This document shows positions 26,025 to 39,590 of a stretch of 64,000 bases of DNA, piece after piece. How positions within the stretch are numbered: the first letter of the stretch is position 1; every line of letters begins with the position of its first letter. The stretch lies in the NCBI RefSeq assembly GCF_000499845.2, contig NC_023754.2, positions 30,891,869 through 30,955,868 on the forward strand, given 5' to 3'. A program made the translations under genes and the position numbers. The notes under the pieces were generated by a model that worked only from the letters and a program-made list of their open reading frames with translations, was not told where the DNA came from and ran no database searches. Source of the DNA: Phaseolus vulgaris. Its lineage: Eukaryota; Streptophyta; Magnoliopsida; Fabales; Fabaceae.

Positions 26025-26206
26025 AATGATAGTTTGACAACTCTTAAAGTTGTATACAACTCTTGATGTGATAGGTTTAGAAATAAATATATATAATAAA
26101 GGATAAATTTATAATTAAATGATATAAAAAAGTATTAAAAATAATAGTATTGGAAGTTGTAATGTGGTTGTATAAAAATTTGAAGTTGTTAATGTATCAT
26201 TACCCA
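26025..26206. mobile_element. possible small MITE in block A
   Basis: The ends are roughly inverted: AATGATAGTTTGACAACTCT at the left, and at the right a segment whose complement reads AATGATACATTAACAACTT. Both are followed inward by TATACAAC. The segment is absent from block A'. No clear target duplication is visible, so the call is tentative. Confidence 0.35.
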
Positions 26207-26584
26207 TTTCAAGAATACAACTTAAACTCAAAATTACAAATAATGGCATTACATTATGCACCCCATAGTTTCCCATAATTTGAAGGTGCAACCATGGGCA
26301 AGATAAAAAGACAAAAGTATCCCTACTTTGGATTTATAAAATGCATATTATACACTCTACAATTCGAAATGCATTTTCAAATTTGGAAATATATTTCTGA
26401 ATTTTGCATTGTTGAATGTATTTTTAGATTCAAAAATATATTTTTGATAATTCAAAATGCATATTTTATTTTGTATTATGAAATACATTAATACTAAAAA
26501 TAAGGGAAGTTTGAAAATTTAAAATCTATGGAGGTGTATGCTAAAATTATGGGTTAGCCTACAAATAATGGGCCATTGGATCCG

Positions 26585-26954
26585 GGTTGCTTCTTCCTGC
26601 ACCTCCATACCTTCTTCTCTCACCTCCATAGATTTTCGTATTTCCAAAACTGCTCTTCTGTAATATTTCGGATTACATAATTCGGAAGTTATTTTTCAAA
26701 TTTGTAATTAGCTTTCGGATTATATAATCTGAAAGTCTTTTTTCAGATGCATGATTACTTTCCGGATTACATAATCTGGAAGTTTTTTTTAACTTCTGGA
26801 TTATGTAATCCAGAAGTCTTTTTTCAAATGTGTTTCCGGATTACATAATCCAGAAGTTATTTTATGGGGGTGGCACAAGAAGGATAAAAATGTATTTTTC
26901 ATGTTGTGTATGGAGGTGCCAGAAGAAGATATGGAGGTGCAGGAAGAAACAGTC
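26585..26954. mobile_element. Mutator-like MITE, 370 bp, copy 1
   Basis: Terminal inverted repeats of about 25 bp read TTCTTCCTGCACCTCCATA at the left and the complement of GGAGGTGCAGGAAGAAACAG at the right. It is flanked by a 9-bp direct repeat TTGGATCCG at 26576-26584 and 26955-26963. Inside are several near-palindromes of the type GGATTACATAATCC. The paralogous block A' has the uninterrupted site at about 30890, CATTGGATCCAAGTC. A 9-bp target duplication is typical of Mutator-type elements. It has no coding capacity. Confidence 0.88.
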
Positions 26955-27616
26955 TTGGATCCGAGTCAAACTTTTTATCTATACTTTATTATAAGGGCTT
27001 TTTCTTCTTACACTTCTTAATTAATAATTGCATCTCATACTATGACAAAAAGGCCAAAATACCCTCCATTGCTCCACCATGTCGTCGTCGTTGCAGCTCT
27101 ATCTACACTTCCATGACGAGTTTTTAATATCTTTTAGATTAAAAATAATATATGATTTATATTCATTACCACTTGCATTAATTTATATGTAAGATTAATG
27201 TTAACTTAAATAAATATTAAAAAGATATTATATTAATATTAATAATTACGAAATTTAAAAATTAGAACGTATTTAATATTATTAGTGTTGGTTAAGTTAA
27301 CTTTAATGTCTTTCTTTAAAATATTATTATTACTAAAAAAATATATTTAATATTATTAGAGTCGATCTTAATATTTTTTTAACATATTTTTCATTACTAA
27401 AATATATTTGATATTATTATAGTCGGTTATCTTTATTTTAGTATTAAAATATATTTAGTATTATTAGTAAATTGTCTGTGTTTACCAAGTATTAACAAAA
27501 GTATGAAATATAAAAAAAAAATGCGATATATAATTAAAAGAATATTTACAGGTTTTTATTGTTAATTAAAAATCAAAACCTTCTTAAATCACTTCCCAAC
27601 AAGAGATCTTACAAAG

Positions 27617-27985
27617 GACTGTTTCTTCCTGCACCTCCATGCCTTCTTCTCTCACCTCCATATATTTTCAAATTTCCAAAAATGCCCTTCTATACTATTT
27701 TGAATTACGTAATCCGGAAGTCATTTTTTAAATTTGTAATTAGTTTCTGGATTACATAATCTAGAAGTCTTTTTTCATATGCATGATTAATTTTCGAATT
27801 ACATAATCCGAAAGTCTTATTTAGCTTCCAGATTATATAATCTGGAAGTTTTTTTTCAAATGAATTTCTGGATTACATAATCCGAAAACTACTATATGGG
27901 GGTGACATAAGAAGAATAAAAATATATTTTCATGTTATGTATGGAAGTGGCAGAAGAAAAGAAGATATGGAGGTGAGAAACAGTC
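27617..27985. mobile_element. Mutator-like MITE, 369 bp, copy 2
   Basis: This is the same family as copy 1. It begins GACTGTTTCTTCCTGCACC and ends GGAGGTGAGAAACAGTC, and is flanked by a different 9-bp direct repeat, CTTACAAAG, at 27608-27616 and 27986-27994. Internal near-palindromes around GGATTACATAATCC are shared. Two family members about 1 kb apart with independent target duplications show two insertion events. Confidence 0.88.
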
Positions 27986-28308
27986 CTTACAAAGACTTTC
28001 AACACACTCTATTCCAATTACATATGCACCGTACACGTGGCGCTACTTTCACAACAGTCACAGATGAATGTGTAAGAAATATCTTGCACAGGATAAATCT
28101 TAACCACTCATCATAGTCTCCTCTTATTAAAACGTGTTACATGTGTTTTTATTAAGGAAAATGATTGCTTAACACTCACTTCATCTAATCCCACTAAATA
28201 TTAATATTTTAATTTTTTTAATTTTTTAATTTTAATTTTTTTTAACATTTTATATTTTTATTAAAGACATTCCTTTATTTTTATAATTTATTTTATTATA
28301 AATATTAA

Positions 28309-28950
<642 letters not shown>

Positions 28951-29941
28951 ATCTCCCTTTCCCACCATTTTCTTAGAATATGCTTCTTTTGTTTCAAATG
29001 TGATGGAGGAGGAAGATTGTTATTGCATGATCAAGGTATTTTAGTTTTGTTTTATGCTGTTAGTTAGACTATAGAGAATGAACTCCACCTTCAGAATCTC
29101 ATCAAACTTTTTATTATGTGTTGGTTATTGGTTCAGGGAATTTGTAGTCACTGTAGTAATGTTTTCCTTGTTGGTTGAGTTAAGAACTCTGATGTTAGTT
29201 GCTTGTTCTGAATTCATGCTGATCTTAATGGTGACTTTGATTCTTATCTGCACCATTTTAGATCTTTTGGGTTGTTGGAAGCTAAGAGTCATGCACAATG
29301 GAGGGTCTAACTACACCTAAAATTCATATAAGATTAGAAAATAAGTTAGTTTACAAACTCAAATTCTACTCTGATTCTGAGAAGAGTTTCTGAGGCATTA
29401 TATGATATAAAACATTACAATTGATTTCTCTGTCTGAATAAAAGAAATTATTTGATAGTAAACAAATAGGATTAAACTGTATTAACTTTAAGTTTAATTC
29501 AACTTCATAAAATCGATTTATGAGGTGAGATTTTATAAGGTGAGGTATCGAAAATGATTATGATACTATATTAAAGAGTGGACATTAAAGAGCGAACTTC
29601 AAGCTTAACTCAACTTTTCGCTTCCACTTATAAAGAATGAAATGTACTGTTGTTGGAGATCTCTACTTGAAGATGCTGGCTTATGGTTTGAAGCCATTTC
29701 TCTGATGTAGTTAAAGAAATTTAGTATAAGGTAATAAGATAGAAGAAGAAAGCTAGGATTGTCACACTTCATTCATTCATCAAACACAGGAGATGGAAAT
29801 GAGTTTTTAGATTGAGTTGTCTCCTTTTAAGAAAGATGTTTTCATTTTGCAGTAAAAATGTCCCACAAATTTTTCAAGAATTTTACACAAGGACTACTGT
29901 GTGATCAATACAAAGAAACAGTTTTTATGGGCTAATTACTG
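28951..29941. other. spacer downstream of ferredoxin gene 2
   Basis: This contains the 3' UTR and AT-rich sequence with an R2 repeat fragment at about 29480-29640 (AACTTCATAAAATCGATTTA, TATGATACTATATTAAAGAG). No gene is seen. Confidence 0.6.
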
Positions 29942-31495
29942 AATCAAACATGGTACAAAATGTTTAGATGTTCTTTTTAAGAGGAGATCTAGTGGCAACA
30001 ATGATGGTGAATATTGAGTTCATTAAATATATAACAGTTTTGCAAAGAAAAGAAAGTAGCATGTGAAGTGAAGAAGATGAATGCTACATAAATGTATGGT
30101 GAAGGGAAAGATGAATAGGCTTGGTAGCATTCAACCTCCACATGTTATTGCACTTTATTGGATGAATCTTTTGCATTCAATCCATTAATTGCAGGCAATT
30201 ACTTCCTCCAACTAATTTCAGTATGAAAAGACGAAAATATTCTTAGATAAAATGAAGGTATATATAAAAATACATTTCGGATTCACTTTTTTAGAAAGAA
30301 CAAATTTTTTGTATTAGGGATTTTTTTTATCTGTAACGAAATTTTGATTTTATATTTTCGGATTTTATTTTTGGAGCACAATAATCTTTTCTGGATTATT
30401 TTTTCAGAATACATCGTTTTTAATTCTGGAATTTTATTTTCAGAACAAAGGATATTTTCAAAATTTTAAATTTGTATAGGGTATAAGTTAAAAATGATTG
30501 AGTGTATGAAGAATTGGGCTTAATTGTATCACAGTTCCCACTATGTTAACCAACACAATTGCTTGCTGAAAATTGTATCATAGTTTGAACACAATTCACA
30601 ATTCCAAATCCTAAATCCTAAACCAACACAATTCACAATTCTAAATGTATTTTCAAATTTGGAAATATATTCTGAATTATACAAAATAAAATAAAATAGA
30701 TTAATGTATTATGAATTATGCAATTGAATGTATTTCTAGATTCAAAAATATATTTTAAGAATTCAAAATGCATATTTTATTTGGTATTATGAAATACATT
30801 CTAGAATACTAAAAATAAACATCCTAAACTATGGAGGTGCAGGCTAAAATTACGGGTTAGCCTATAAATAAATAATGGGCCATTGGATCCAAGTCAAAAT
30901 TTTATTTATACTTTATTATAAGGGCTTTTTCTTCTTACACTTCTTAATTAATAATTGCATCCCATACTAAGACAAAAAAGGGAGATAATTATTTCAGAAA
31001 ACTCGTCATGAAAATTATTATATATGTTTTCGAAATCTTTGTTCCATAAATCCTGTTACAGGATGTTCGGGAAAGTTTATTTTTGGAAAAAGTTTATTCC
31101 AAAATACATTTTATATACTATTATGAATGTGAATATTTATTGTTTAAATCATAAGGTTTTAGATTAAAAATAATATATGATTTATATTCATTATTACTTG
31201 CATTAATTTATATGTAAGATTAATATTAACTTAAACAAATATTAAAAATATATTATATTAACATTAGGGATTACGAAATTTAAAAATTAAAACATATTTA
31301 ATATTATTATAATTGGTTAAGTTAACTTTAATATTTTTCTTTAAAATATTATTATTATTAAAAATATATTTGATATTATTATAGTCGGGTCAAGTATAAT
31401 ATCTTTATTTTAGTATTAAAATATATTTAATATTATTAGTAAATTGTTTGTGTTTAACAAGTATTAAAAAAAATATAAAATATAAAAAAATGCGA
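29942..31495. repeat. duplicated spacer block A'
   Basis: Second copy of block A, in direct orientation about 4.5 kb downstream. It is shorter because it lacks the 370-bp MITE and the segment matching about 25960-26340. The site CATTGGATCCAAGTC near 30890 is the unoccupied counterpart of the MITE insertion in block A. Confidence 0.8.
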
Positions 31496-31504
31496 TATTA
31501 AATA

Positions 31505-31790
31505 ACGTGTTACAGACGTATTACACACCGATACTCTCGTAGGATGTCTCTCATTCAAGTGTCAAATTCAAAAAATATTTGTTGAATTTCTAACAATTCT
31601 AGCATGATTTTAACACAATTTTTTTAAAAATATAATTTTTTAAAAATTTAAACTTATTATATAAATTTTTATTGTAATTATAAAAATAAAAACCAAATAC
31701 TTTTGAATGAGCTATGAAAAAAACATGTTTTTTTAAAATAAAAATAAAAATAATTGTACATATAAATATTTATTAATAAATAGGTTATCG
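31505..31790 (+). repeat. dispersed repeat R1, copy e
   Basis: It contains TCAAGTGTCAAATTCAAAAA, TTGAATTTCTAACAATTCTA, ATTATATAAATTTTTATTG and ACATATAAATATTTATTAAT in the order seen in the other plus-oriented copies. It lies about 160 bp upstream of the gene 3 light module. Confidence 0.5.
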
Positions 31791-31952
31791 AGGTTTCATT
31801 CTTAGATGGTAACACCTTAAATATGTTGCAAATAATGAAATTTGACAAGTTATAATTTTGTAAATAAGAAATAAATTAAAAAAGAAAATTAAATTTATAA
31901 TAAATCTTACACACACAAAAAATAGTGAATATAATGAGAGATAGAATGATGC

Positions 31953-31967
31953 CACGTGGCAGATAGG
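31953..31967 (+). promoter_or_regulatory. G-box plus I-box light module, ferredoxin gene 3
   Basis: CACGTG at 31953-31958 is followed by GATAGG at 31962-31967. A TATA-like TTATAAGC lies at 31995-32002. The leader then carries a CAA run at 32045-32062. Confidence 0.7.
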
Positions 31968-32077
31968 GTTGCATGTGGCCTTACCTCATGCACGTTATAA
32001 GCACACTATTTCTTCAAGCTCATGCTCCCATTTGTTATCCATCACCAACAACAACAACAACAAGCTTGCAGTGACCA

Positions 32078-32524
32078 ATGGCTTCGATCACACCCGCTTC
32101 CTGTGGCTCTGTGTTGAACACCTCCTTCCTCAGGAAGCAGCCTCTGAACCACACAAGCCTCAAGGCATTCTCCAATGCTAATGCTGTCTTTGGTGTGAAA
32201 GGAGGACGTGGAGGTCGTGTGACAGCCATGGCCAGCTACAAGGTGAAGCTTGTGACCCCAAGTGGAGAGCAAGAGTTCAGTTGCCCAGATGATGCATACA
32301 TTCTTGATGCTGCAGAGGAAGAAGGCATTGACCTTCCTTACTCATGCAGGGCTGGTTCTTGCTCTTCATGTGCTGGCAAAGTTGTGGGTGGCCAAGTGGA
32401 CCAGTCTGATGGTAACTTCCTTGATGACGACCAAATTGAACAAGGCTTTGTTCTCACCTGTGTTGCTTATCCCACTTCTGATGTTGTTATTGTCACCCAC
32501 AAGGAGGAGGAGCTCGTTGCTTAA
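32078..32524 (+). CDS. PETF: chloroplast ferredoxin I precursor (gene 3 of 3)
   Basis: This intronless gene encodes 148 residues, identical to gene 1 except Thr5. The transit peptide is about 1-51 and the mature [2Fe-2S] ferredoxin 52-148, with ligands Cys90, Cys95, Cys98 and Cys128. By hand alignment the coding sequences of genes 1 and 3 differ at 12 of 447 positions. They are identical, silent sites included, over 206 nt (23198-23403 in gene 1), although 5' and 3' flanks are only loosely alike. It carries electrons from photosystem I in the stroma. It has the light module, a TATA-like box, and a CAA-rich leader of the kind often linked with efficient translation in plants. Confidence 0.96.
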   Translation: MASITPASCGSVLNTSFLRKQPLNHTSLKAFSNANAVFGVKGGRGGRVTAMASYKVKLVTPSGEQEFSCPDDAYILDAAEEEGIDLPYSCRAGSCSSCAGKVVGGQVDQSDGNFLDDDQIEQGFVLTCVAYPTSDVVIVTHKEEELVA

Positions 32525-33184
32525 ATCTTATCATCACTTTTGTTATTAACATTCTATTCTTCTGGTTTTTCTTTGACGAGTGTAAGAAATTTATACGTTT
32601 GTGTTAGCTGTATATGTGGTTCTGTTGGATTCCTCGTATATGTTTTTTATGTTTTTTGGACTTATAGTTTCTCTTACTTTGCGTAAGAGATTATGAGTCT
32701 TGTTAGGATTGGAAAGTGCAACAATTGAAGTTTGTTTTTATATCTTAGTGCCATTTTTCAGGATATAAACGTGTGTTGTGCTTGTTCATGAACAACTTAT
32801 TCTGCATTAACTCGTTAATTACTTCACCTCTCTGGTGATATGTATCAAATATTTATAAAAATACACTGGTTTTTGTCATGCACATTAGTGAATTATACTA
32901 ATATTTCGAGCAGTTAGAGTTCCGATATGCTAAAATTTGTTAACCTTCATATATATTAAAAAGATAGATGATATATCTAATATTGTATCTGAATGATTTA
33001 AATGTCTATGCTCATTTAAGAATGATTTGTACATCTATGCTCTATGAAGTTCCAACTAGTTCTGAAGTAAAATAAAACACTAATGAATCATGTTTTCTGA
33101 AACAAATCAAGAAGAGTGATAGCTTTTGCTTTGATCTTCAACGTTGTGGGGAATTAGTATATACAGATTCAGACAAATATTCAG

Positions 33185-36100
33185 CTACCTTGAATGTTTT
33201 GCCTTGTTGGGGGTCTCCAACTTCAGCTGTTCTACTGAACTCACTGTTATCTGATTCAAAGACCCTAAAGAAGAGGATCGAGTTAGAGTCCCAGATGCTA
33301 CTGTCATTTCGTCCCTCTCATCAATTGTTGATTCCAGGGAGCATACTGATCTTGCAGTGTGTGAATGCAACGAATCATGCTTAGACTTGTGTTTCACTCT
33401 TTTACACCAACTATGCAGAGACTCTCTAACACTCTCTGTCACCAAGGCCTTCTTGCATTTCGATCCCATCTGAGGCCAATCATCAAATAAATTTACTTTC
33501 ATCACGTTTTCGTTAGAACACTTTGTTAAGAACTTAACAATGAGCATTAAGCCAACCTGAGAAACTATTATGCTCAGGGGCACTGTCATGTAGCTACACC
33601 AGAACTGAACAATAGCACTGCAAGTTTCAAAATAACGAAATGTGAGTCTTCCTGGTGGAAAAATCGAACTAATTCTCTCTCAGGTGTAGATACAAAATTG
33701 ACTCTTGCGAAAGCAATAAGCAAATAAAAGAAAAATAGAAAAATAGAAATGAGAGAATAGATATCGAAATCCTAGTCAGATGTTAGAGAGAAATTAGATG
33801 AGATTGAATGTTATCCTCACTGAGAAAAATAAATATTGTAATTCTAGTTTTATAGTGAAAATATTTTCTAGATTAGATATAGTAGATTTTACTTCTTAAG
33901 TGGAGGAAGTTTTCTTAAGTTAAAAGATTGGAGTAGTGTAAAATCCAGAAAGTTGGTAAAGAAAGTAGAACAAAAAAATCTTGAAAGAGAGACGACACCA
34001 ACCCAGATGCCAACCGAATGATGATCATGTAATGATTTCTCATGAAGCACGATTGTTCTTGGAATCCCCACTACAAAAACAGAAATTGAAGATAATTCAT
34101 TGAACAAAAGCAAGTCATAAGTCACGTATACAATCTTGAAAAACTGAAGTCTTACCAATGTCCAAATAAACGTTGCCATTTCAAATGCATTCTGCATGAA
34201 CAGTGGAGAAAATAAGAACAGAAAACACAACCATGCAGCATGACCTACTTACAAATAAAGTGTTATCGATTCTTACCTGAAATATGACAAACTGTATCAG
34301 CCATAACAGTATATCTGGTTTTTTAAACCAGAATAGATCATCGCGTGGCTTTACTTGTGTCCTAGGAAACGGACCTGTCTGCTCCATAATTTCAAGTGCT
34401 AAGGTGGATACAACATGTTGAAGCTTTGCCCCTATCAACATCACAAGCTTTTACGTGTAGAGAAATCAGACCTTGATGGAAATAACTTTCAATGGACTTT
34501 TTCATTTTGATTTGTTAAAACAACAAATTAGAATATACATACAATTGCAGGGATAAATGATAGCCAGAAGTATATATTCAGACCTGCAAATTTAGAAACT
34601 TAAATATCTGAAGAAATTAATTTTAAAGACACTAACAATATACTATGATTCTGAAGAGAAGCTACCGTGGATGTTCACGAAGATGCACACTATGGCATAA
34701 ATCCAAAGCAGCCAGCTGCAAAATTGAAAAAAAAGGGTTATTCAGCTGTTAGTTTTCTCATTGTTTTTCTTAGTAGAAGTCTAATGTTGATTAGAAAAAA
34801 CATTTGTATTGGAAACTTCATTTCCCATCACTCAATTCCCTATGCTAATCATGATTCACGAGCATGCTATGTTAGTTAATTAAGCAACTTACAGTTAATA
34901 ACTTGCATCGGTTTTCAGAAACACCAGTTAAAAGAAGAAATCCATTTCAAAATGGTTCTTACCTTATTCCTAGAATGCCATGAAATTCATCTTCCATGCT
35001 TCGAACCATATATTGATGGAAATTATAAGATAACGGCAAATTGTGTTCCTGTAAATTTGTGAATACGAAAATTACTTCGATTTAGAAGAATCAAATAAAA
35101 GATTAGGCAATCAGGGAACAATAGTGGACCAACAAGTCTCCAGCATGCATTATTTTATCCAACATCCTTCAACAGATAAGAAACTTACAGTGATGAAACC
35201 TAAACGTAGTGCAAGGTAATCTGATTTTCGTATAGAGCTCCTAAACTGACGTAGGAAACAGAGCTGCAAGATCAGATCACAAACATTAATCCATTATATT
35301 CAAACTGTGCACAAGGATGACACCAAAAACATTTAGAAACTAGGAGTTGCTAGAAAGATGTTTAGATGGGTGAGTTGCTAGAGAAATTATGCATCAAAAG
35401 GCCATCCCAGTAAAAGCAGCACACAAATAATTAAGGATGTGCCATTTATGTTGAAATGTTACCATCCAGTTTAGGATTGGACTCCTGCTCCATGGATGAG
35501 AAGTGCGATGGAAAATAAATGTTGTCTGTCGCTTCATCAACTTGATTTTCTTTGCTGTTTAACAAAAATTAATAAAAAGTTTAGGACATAGATTAATCTG
35601 TTCTATTCAATGCAGAAGTGTTTGTCAGATTTCATTCATGATATGATGTCACATTTTAAGACCAATCGTTATGAAGTAACCATTCTATGCCATTTACCTT
35701 GCTGGTTTCCATCACTTGGCATCCTAGCCTGATTTTCCCATCTGCGCCAACTATAGATCTACAAACACTTGCAACAAAGATAAAATAAATGATATGAACC
35801 AGACTACCAAACATAGAAAACAACAGCAATGAAGACAACTCCAAGTGATCGATTGGAACAAGGATCCCTTAAACAAAGACACTAATTTAACCATTGGCAT
35901 TACTGGTTAGAAGAGCATGATGTTGCTAAAACACCTCTGGGGTTGATGTTGTACATGTAGTAAACTGAAAATTATGATGACTTACCTTACTCATTGCCAA
36001 ACCAACTGCCAGACAACTATACAAAACATGAGTGATTCCGAGAACAAATAAGAACCGGTGCAGCTGCTCAAGACCTTCATATGAAACAAAAGGTTCATGA

Positions 36101-36987
36101 CCCTGCATTCATGTATTAGTATTTTTGGAAGGGCTATGCAGTATTGCAAAGAAACAAAGATTTAATATTAAGTATGACATTGACACTATATGCAAGATAT
36201 TTAGTGGCTAACATTATACTCACTGCAGTGAAGAAAGCAAAGCTTAAATGTAGTTGTAATTAGTGTATGTTACCTCTCCACATTGGTTGAATGCTCCAGT
36301 AATACTAGTTTCATCAGGGATAGATGATGATGAGCTTTCCAGCATGATATTCTCATTTATGTCCACGTCTTGCTCAGAACAAATATAAAATCGACTGCTA
36401 AAAAGTGACGAAGTCACACAAATTTCAGAGATCCATCTTGCACTTTGTGCCAACAGCAAAGAGATAAGTCCAAGCAACATCAGCTCTATCACAAAAGAAA
36501 AAACAGATACTAATCTTTAAGTCTAAGTCAATCTCGTAAAACTGGTTTATAAGATAGGTTTACACCCAAATATATAATATAAAATATTCTAATCTCCGGT
36601 TAATATGACATTTACAACAGTAACTCAAGAACATAAGGCATAATGGAAATGTGAAATAATACTCAGTGTCACTACCTTCCTTGAGTTTCTCCAGTGAAGC
36701 AAAAAGTGCCTTCCTTCTTGTTTTCTTCAACCACTGCACAACAAGAAAAAAAAGTTTCATTTCTACTTATCATGGGAAGTAGCAACCCAGAAAGTAACCA
36801 GTGAAAAGGGTGATTTGTTCACTCTACAGTGTACTACTACACATAAATTTGCAGTGTTTACCTCTCCAAAGCGGTAGATTGAACGTTCAACCAATAAGCA
36901 GACAAAGACCATGACAGCAACAACAGAGGCAACTGAATATGTTGGTGTCTCAGCCAGAGAGCGACCTCGCTGCAGCACCTCTGCCAT
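33185..36987 (-). CDS. MLO: MLO-family seven-transmembrane protein (MLO4/11 type)
   Basis: Fifteen exons encode 512 residues: 36987-36862, 36733-36676, 36485-36274, 36102-35986, 35758-35698, 35554-35463, 35263-35189, 35048-34963, 34715-34666, 34583-34543, 34447-34277, 34191-34156, 34070-34003, 33617-33557, 33469-33185. MLO hallmarks include [69 protein letters not shown] and [10 protein letters not shown]. The cytoplasmic tail keeps the calmodulin-binding segment (about 430-450, [14 protein letters not shown]). The sequence fits Arabidopsis MLO4/MLO11 best as I recall them, a clade linked to root thigmomorphogenesis rather than mildew susceptibility. The tail stops early: a TAG at 33185-33187 follows KAKHSR, while a shifted frame continues [16 protein letters not shown], like the family's EYLSE motif. 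Confidence 0.95.
36510..36610. repeat. R2 repeat fragment in MLO intron 2
   Basis: A short fragment (CTCGTAAAACTGGTTTATAA, AGGTTTACACCCAAATATAT, TCTAATCTCCGGTTAATATG) resembles the high-copy legume repeat found at several places in this window. It lies in the intron between 36486 and 36675. Confidence 0.45.
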
Positions 36988-39184
36988 TGTTCACTTCAAA
37001 GCAACAAGTTGAAGTCTTTTTCATGGGAAAAACATAGTTCCTTGATTCCACATAAATGGAGCCAGATGGGATCCAGGGAATGGGGAAGTGCAGTGCAAAA
37101 CGGAAGTGTATCTTAGTTTAATAATTATTTGGTGAAGAAGGTGCATGTGCACATTGGAAACTTCACTCACCTTACACAAAAAACTTCATTATTTATTTAA
37201 TCTTTAGTTGTTGGTTTATATATATGTTTTATGTTATTTTGGATTTTGATATGTTACTATACTTTAACCAAAATATTCATATTTGTTTATTCTTTTTTGG
37301 TGATAAAAAAAGTTAATTATTATTTTCTGAGGCCACACAACCTTGTTCACTTTCCAGTGTCGTGCTTTTTCCTCTCTCCAAATCGAAAAGCATGCACATG
37401 GAGGGTTTCCCAGTCTCCCAGGTAAGTTGCTAATAATTTGTAAGTTGGAAGGGTCCCAATAGAAACCTGGTATATTCTATGCATGTGGATGCTGATACGA
37501 TCAATATCAATTCCCAACAAATCAAACTACAAAAGGAAACAGAAAATACTAACAGAAAATAATAAAAGAACTTTGATATATAATATGATGAGATAAAGAG
37601 GAATAAGATACATTAATTTGGTATTTATATCATCAGTTAAATATAAGTTAAATATATTTTTCGTTTTTTCTTTTAACATGAAATTGGTTTTAATTCTTGT
37701 TCTAAACTTTAGATTATCCAGTTATTTATAATATAGAAATTATAGAAATGAGTTATTGTATACGTGAAATAATTACAAGTTTTTTCAAGATTTGTTGATG
37801 TTTTGATTGTAAATACTTACTAAAATTGTTTTTAATGGTTGATGAATTTCAAATTGAAACAATTGTATATATTAAATGATCTATTTCAATCATTTTTATA
37901 CTACAAACAACTGGATGATATAAAATTTGAACCAGGAACGAAAATCAGTTGAAGAGACCAAAACCAATTTCGTGTCTTAGAATTTAAGGTTTAGTACATG
38001 GACGTTAAAATCTTCAAGATTTTGTTTTTAGAGTGGTGTTTAATTTTTTAAATAAACTCTTATTAAGGTTTGATTCTCAAAATGATAGAAAAAAACTCAT
38101 CAGAACAAATAATCACTATTAAGCATGATTTTCAAATGAGTATTATTCGTTGAAAAAATGCATATATACTTCACACTTTATTGAGTTATTCATTTATTTT
38201 AAGATAATTTTATGTTTGAAAACAAATGATAATCTATCATGAATATTAGTTTCTTATGTTTTTTATATATTTTAAAACAAATATAGGATATTAATTTTTT
38301 TGAGTCATATTTTAAATATTTTAAAAATAAATTATTAACAATTAAAAGTTACTTTTGATCACAATATAACTATTTACTATACAGATAAAATATAATTTGA
38401 ATCTAACTTTCTTGAATTGAAAAGTTCAAATAATGTAAAAGACTATAATGTCTTAATCATCTTGTCTTATTGAATATAAATATATCAAGTGTTGAAAAAT
38501 AAATGAGGCGTGGATCTAATTTTTATAAACTTAAAGAAAAGTTGTAATGGTGTAAAAATACTACAATAGATTTATTTTCTTATTTTATATATCTATAAAA
38601 TATAAAAAAATAATAATCTTTATGGACAAAAGTTGTGAGATTATCTTACTTTTAAGCTAAATGCTTAGATAATAATTTTATTTAATAAATACTTTCATTT
38701 TAATTATACAAGTTTATAAATTGTATAAATACAATTATTAATAGTTTAGTGATTTGATGATAAAATACTTAAACCTTTGTAAATAGGATTTAAAAATTTG
38801 AATTTAATCTTTTGGTGATATTAGTAATCCATTGTGATGTTAGTATCAAATAGTGACACATGTTAGAATAAACTATCCACAGTGTACACATGTCCTATTA
38901 GGTTAACACAATCTTTTTTTTAAGTGTAATTTAATTGAACTATTTATTTTATTTAGACTTACTTATTAAAATTGTTTTAAAGAGATTAATTTTAATTCGT
39001 GTTATGGTTTGAGTATTATTTAAAAAAAAAAAATTGTGCTTTAAGTACTCTTAGTGTAATTTATTTGAGTTATATTTTTAAAGTGATTTTTGGATAATTC
39101 AATTTAAAAATACACAAATATTTATTTTAAAATATATCTATAAATATTCATAAATACCCGCGATTATTTTTCTCTCATAACCTA

Positions 39185-39590
39185 TGTAGCCTAGACACTA
39201 ACACACAGACATTGATTCGACATGTACACGAATATATGTATAATATTTAAAATGTAGGACACAAATTTATATATTATATAATTATAAATTATATAAATTG
39301 ATAATAAAGATTTATGTTTATGTGCACAAGTATGTTTTAATTTTTTTAGAAAAAATATGTTTTTTTTATGTCTAGTTAAAAAAATTGTTTTTTTATTTTT
39401 ATAATCATAATAAAAATTTATATAATAAGTTTGAATTTTTAAAAAATTAATATTTTTTTAAAAAAATTGCGTTAGAGTCGTGCTATAATTGTCAGAAATG
39501 CAATAAATATTTTTTTAAGTAGACACTTCACTCATACATATCTTACGAGATGTCCAATATATATATTCGACACGAAAATATTATTTAAGA
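39185..39590 (-). repeat. dispersed repeat R1, copy f
   Basis: This is a near full-length minus-oriented copy. It contains AATTGATAATAAAGATTTAT, GCACAAGTATGTTTTAAT, GATTGTCAGAAATG-like and TAGACACTTCACTCATACAT blocks in the same order as copy a at 1510-1810. Confidence 0.55.

Larger units (their letters stand above)
25383..27520. repeat. duplicated spacer block A
   Basis: The block starts near AAACATGGTACAAAATG. It runs through GAGGAGATCTAGT, ATATAACAGTTTTGCAAAG and TTCTTACACTTCTTAATTAA to AAATGCGATAT. It is repeated in the same order and orientation at 29942-31495. Block A carries insertions missing from A', including the MITE at 26585-26954 and a segment of roughly 350 bp near 25960-26340. 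Confidence 0.8.
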
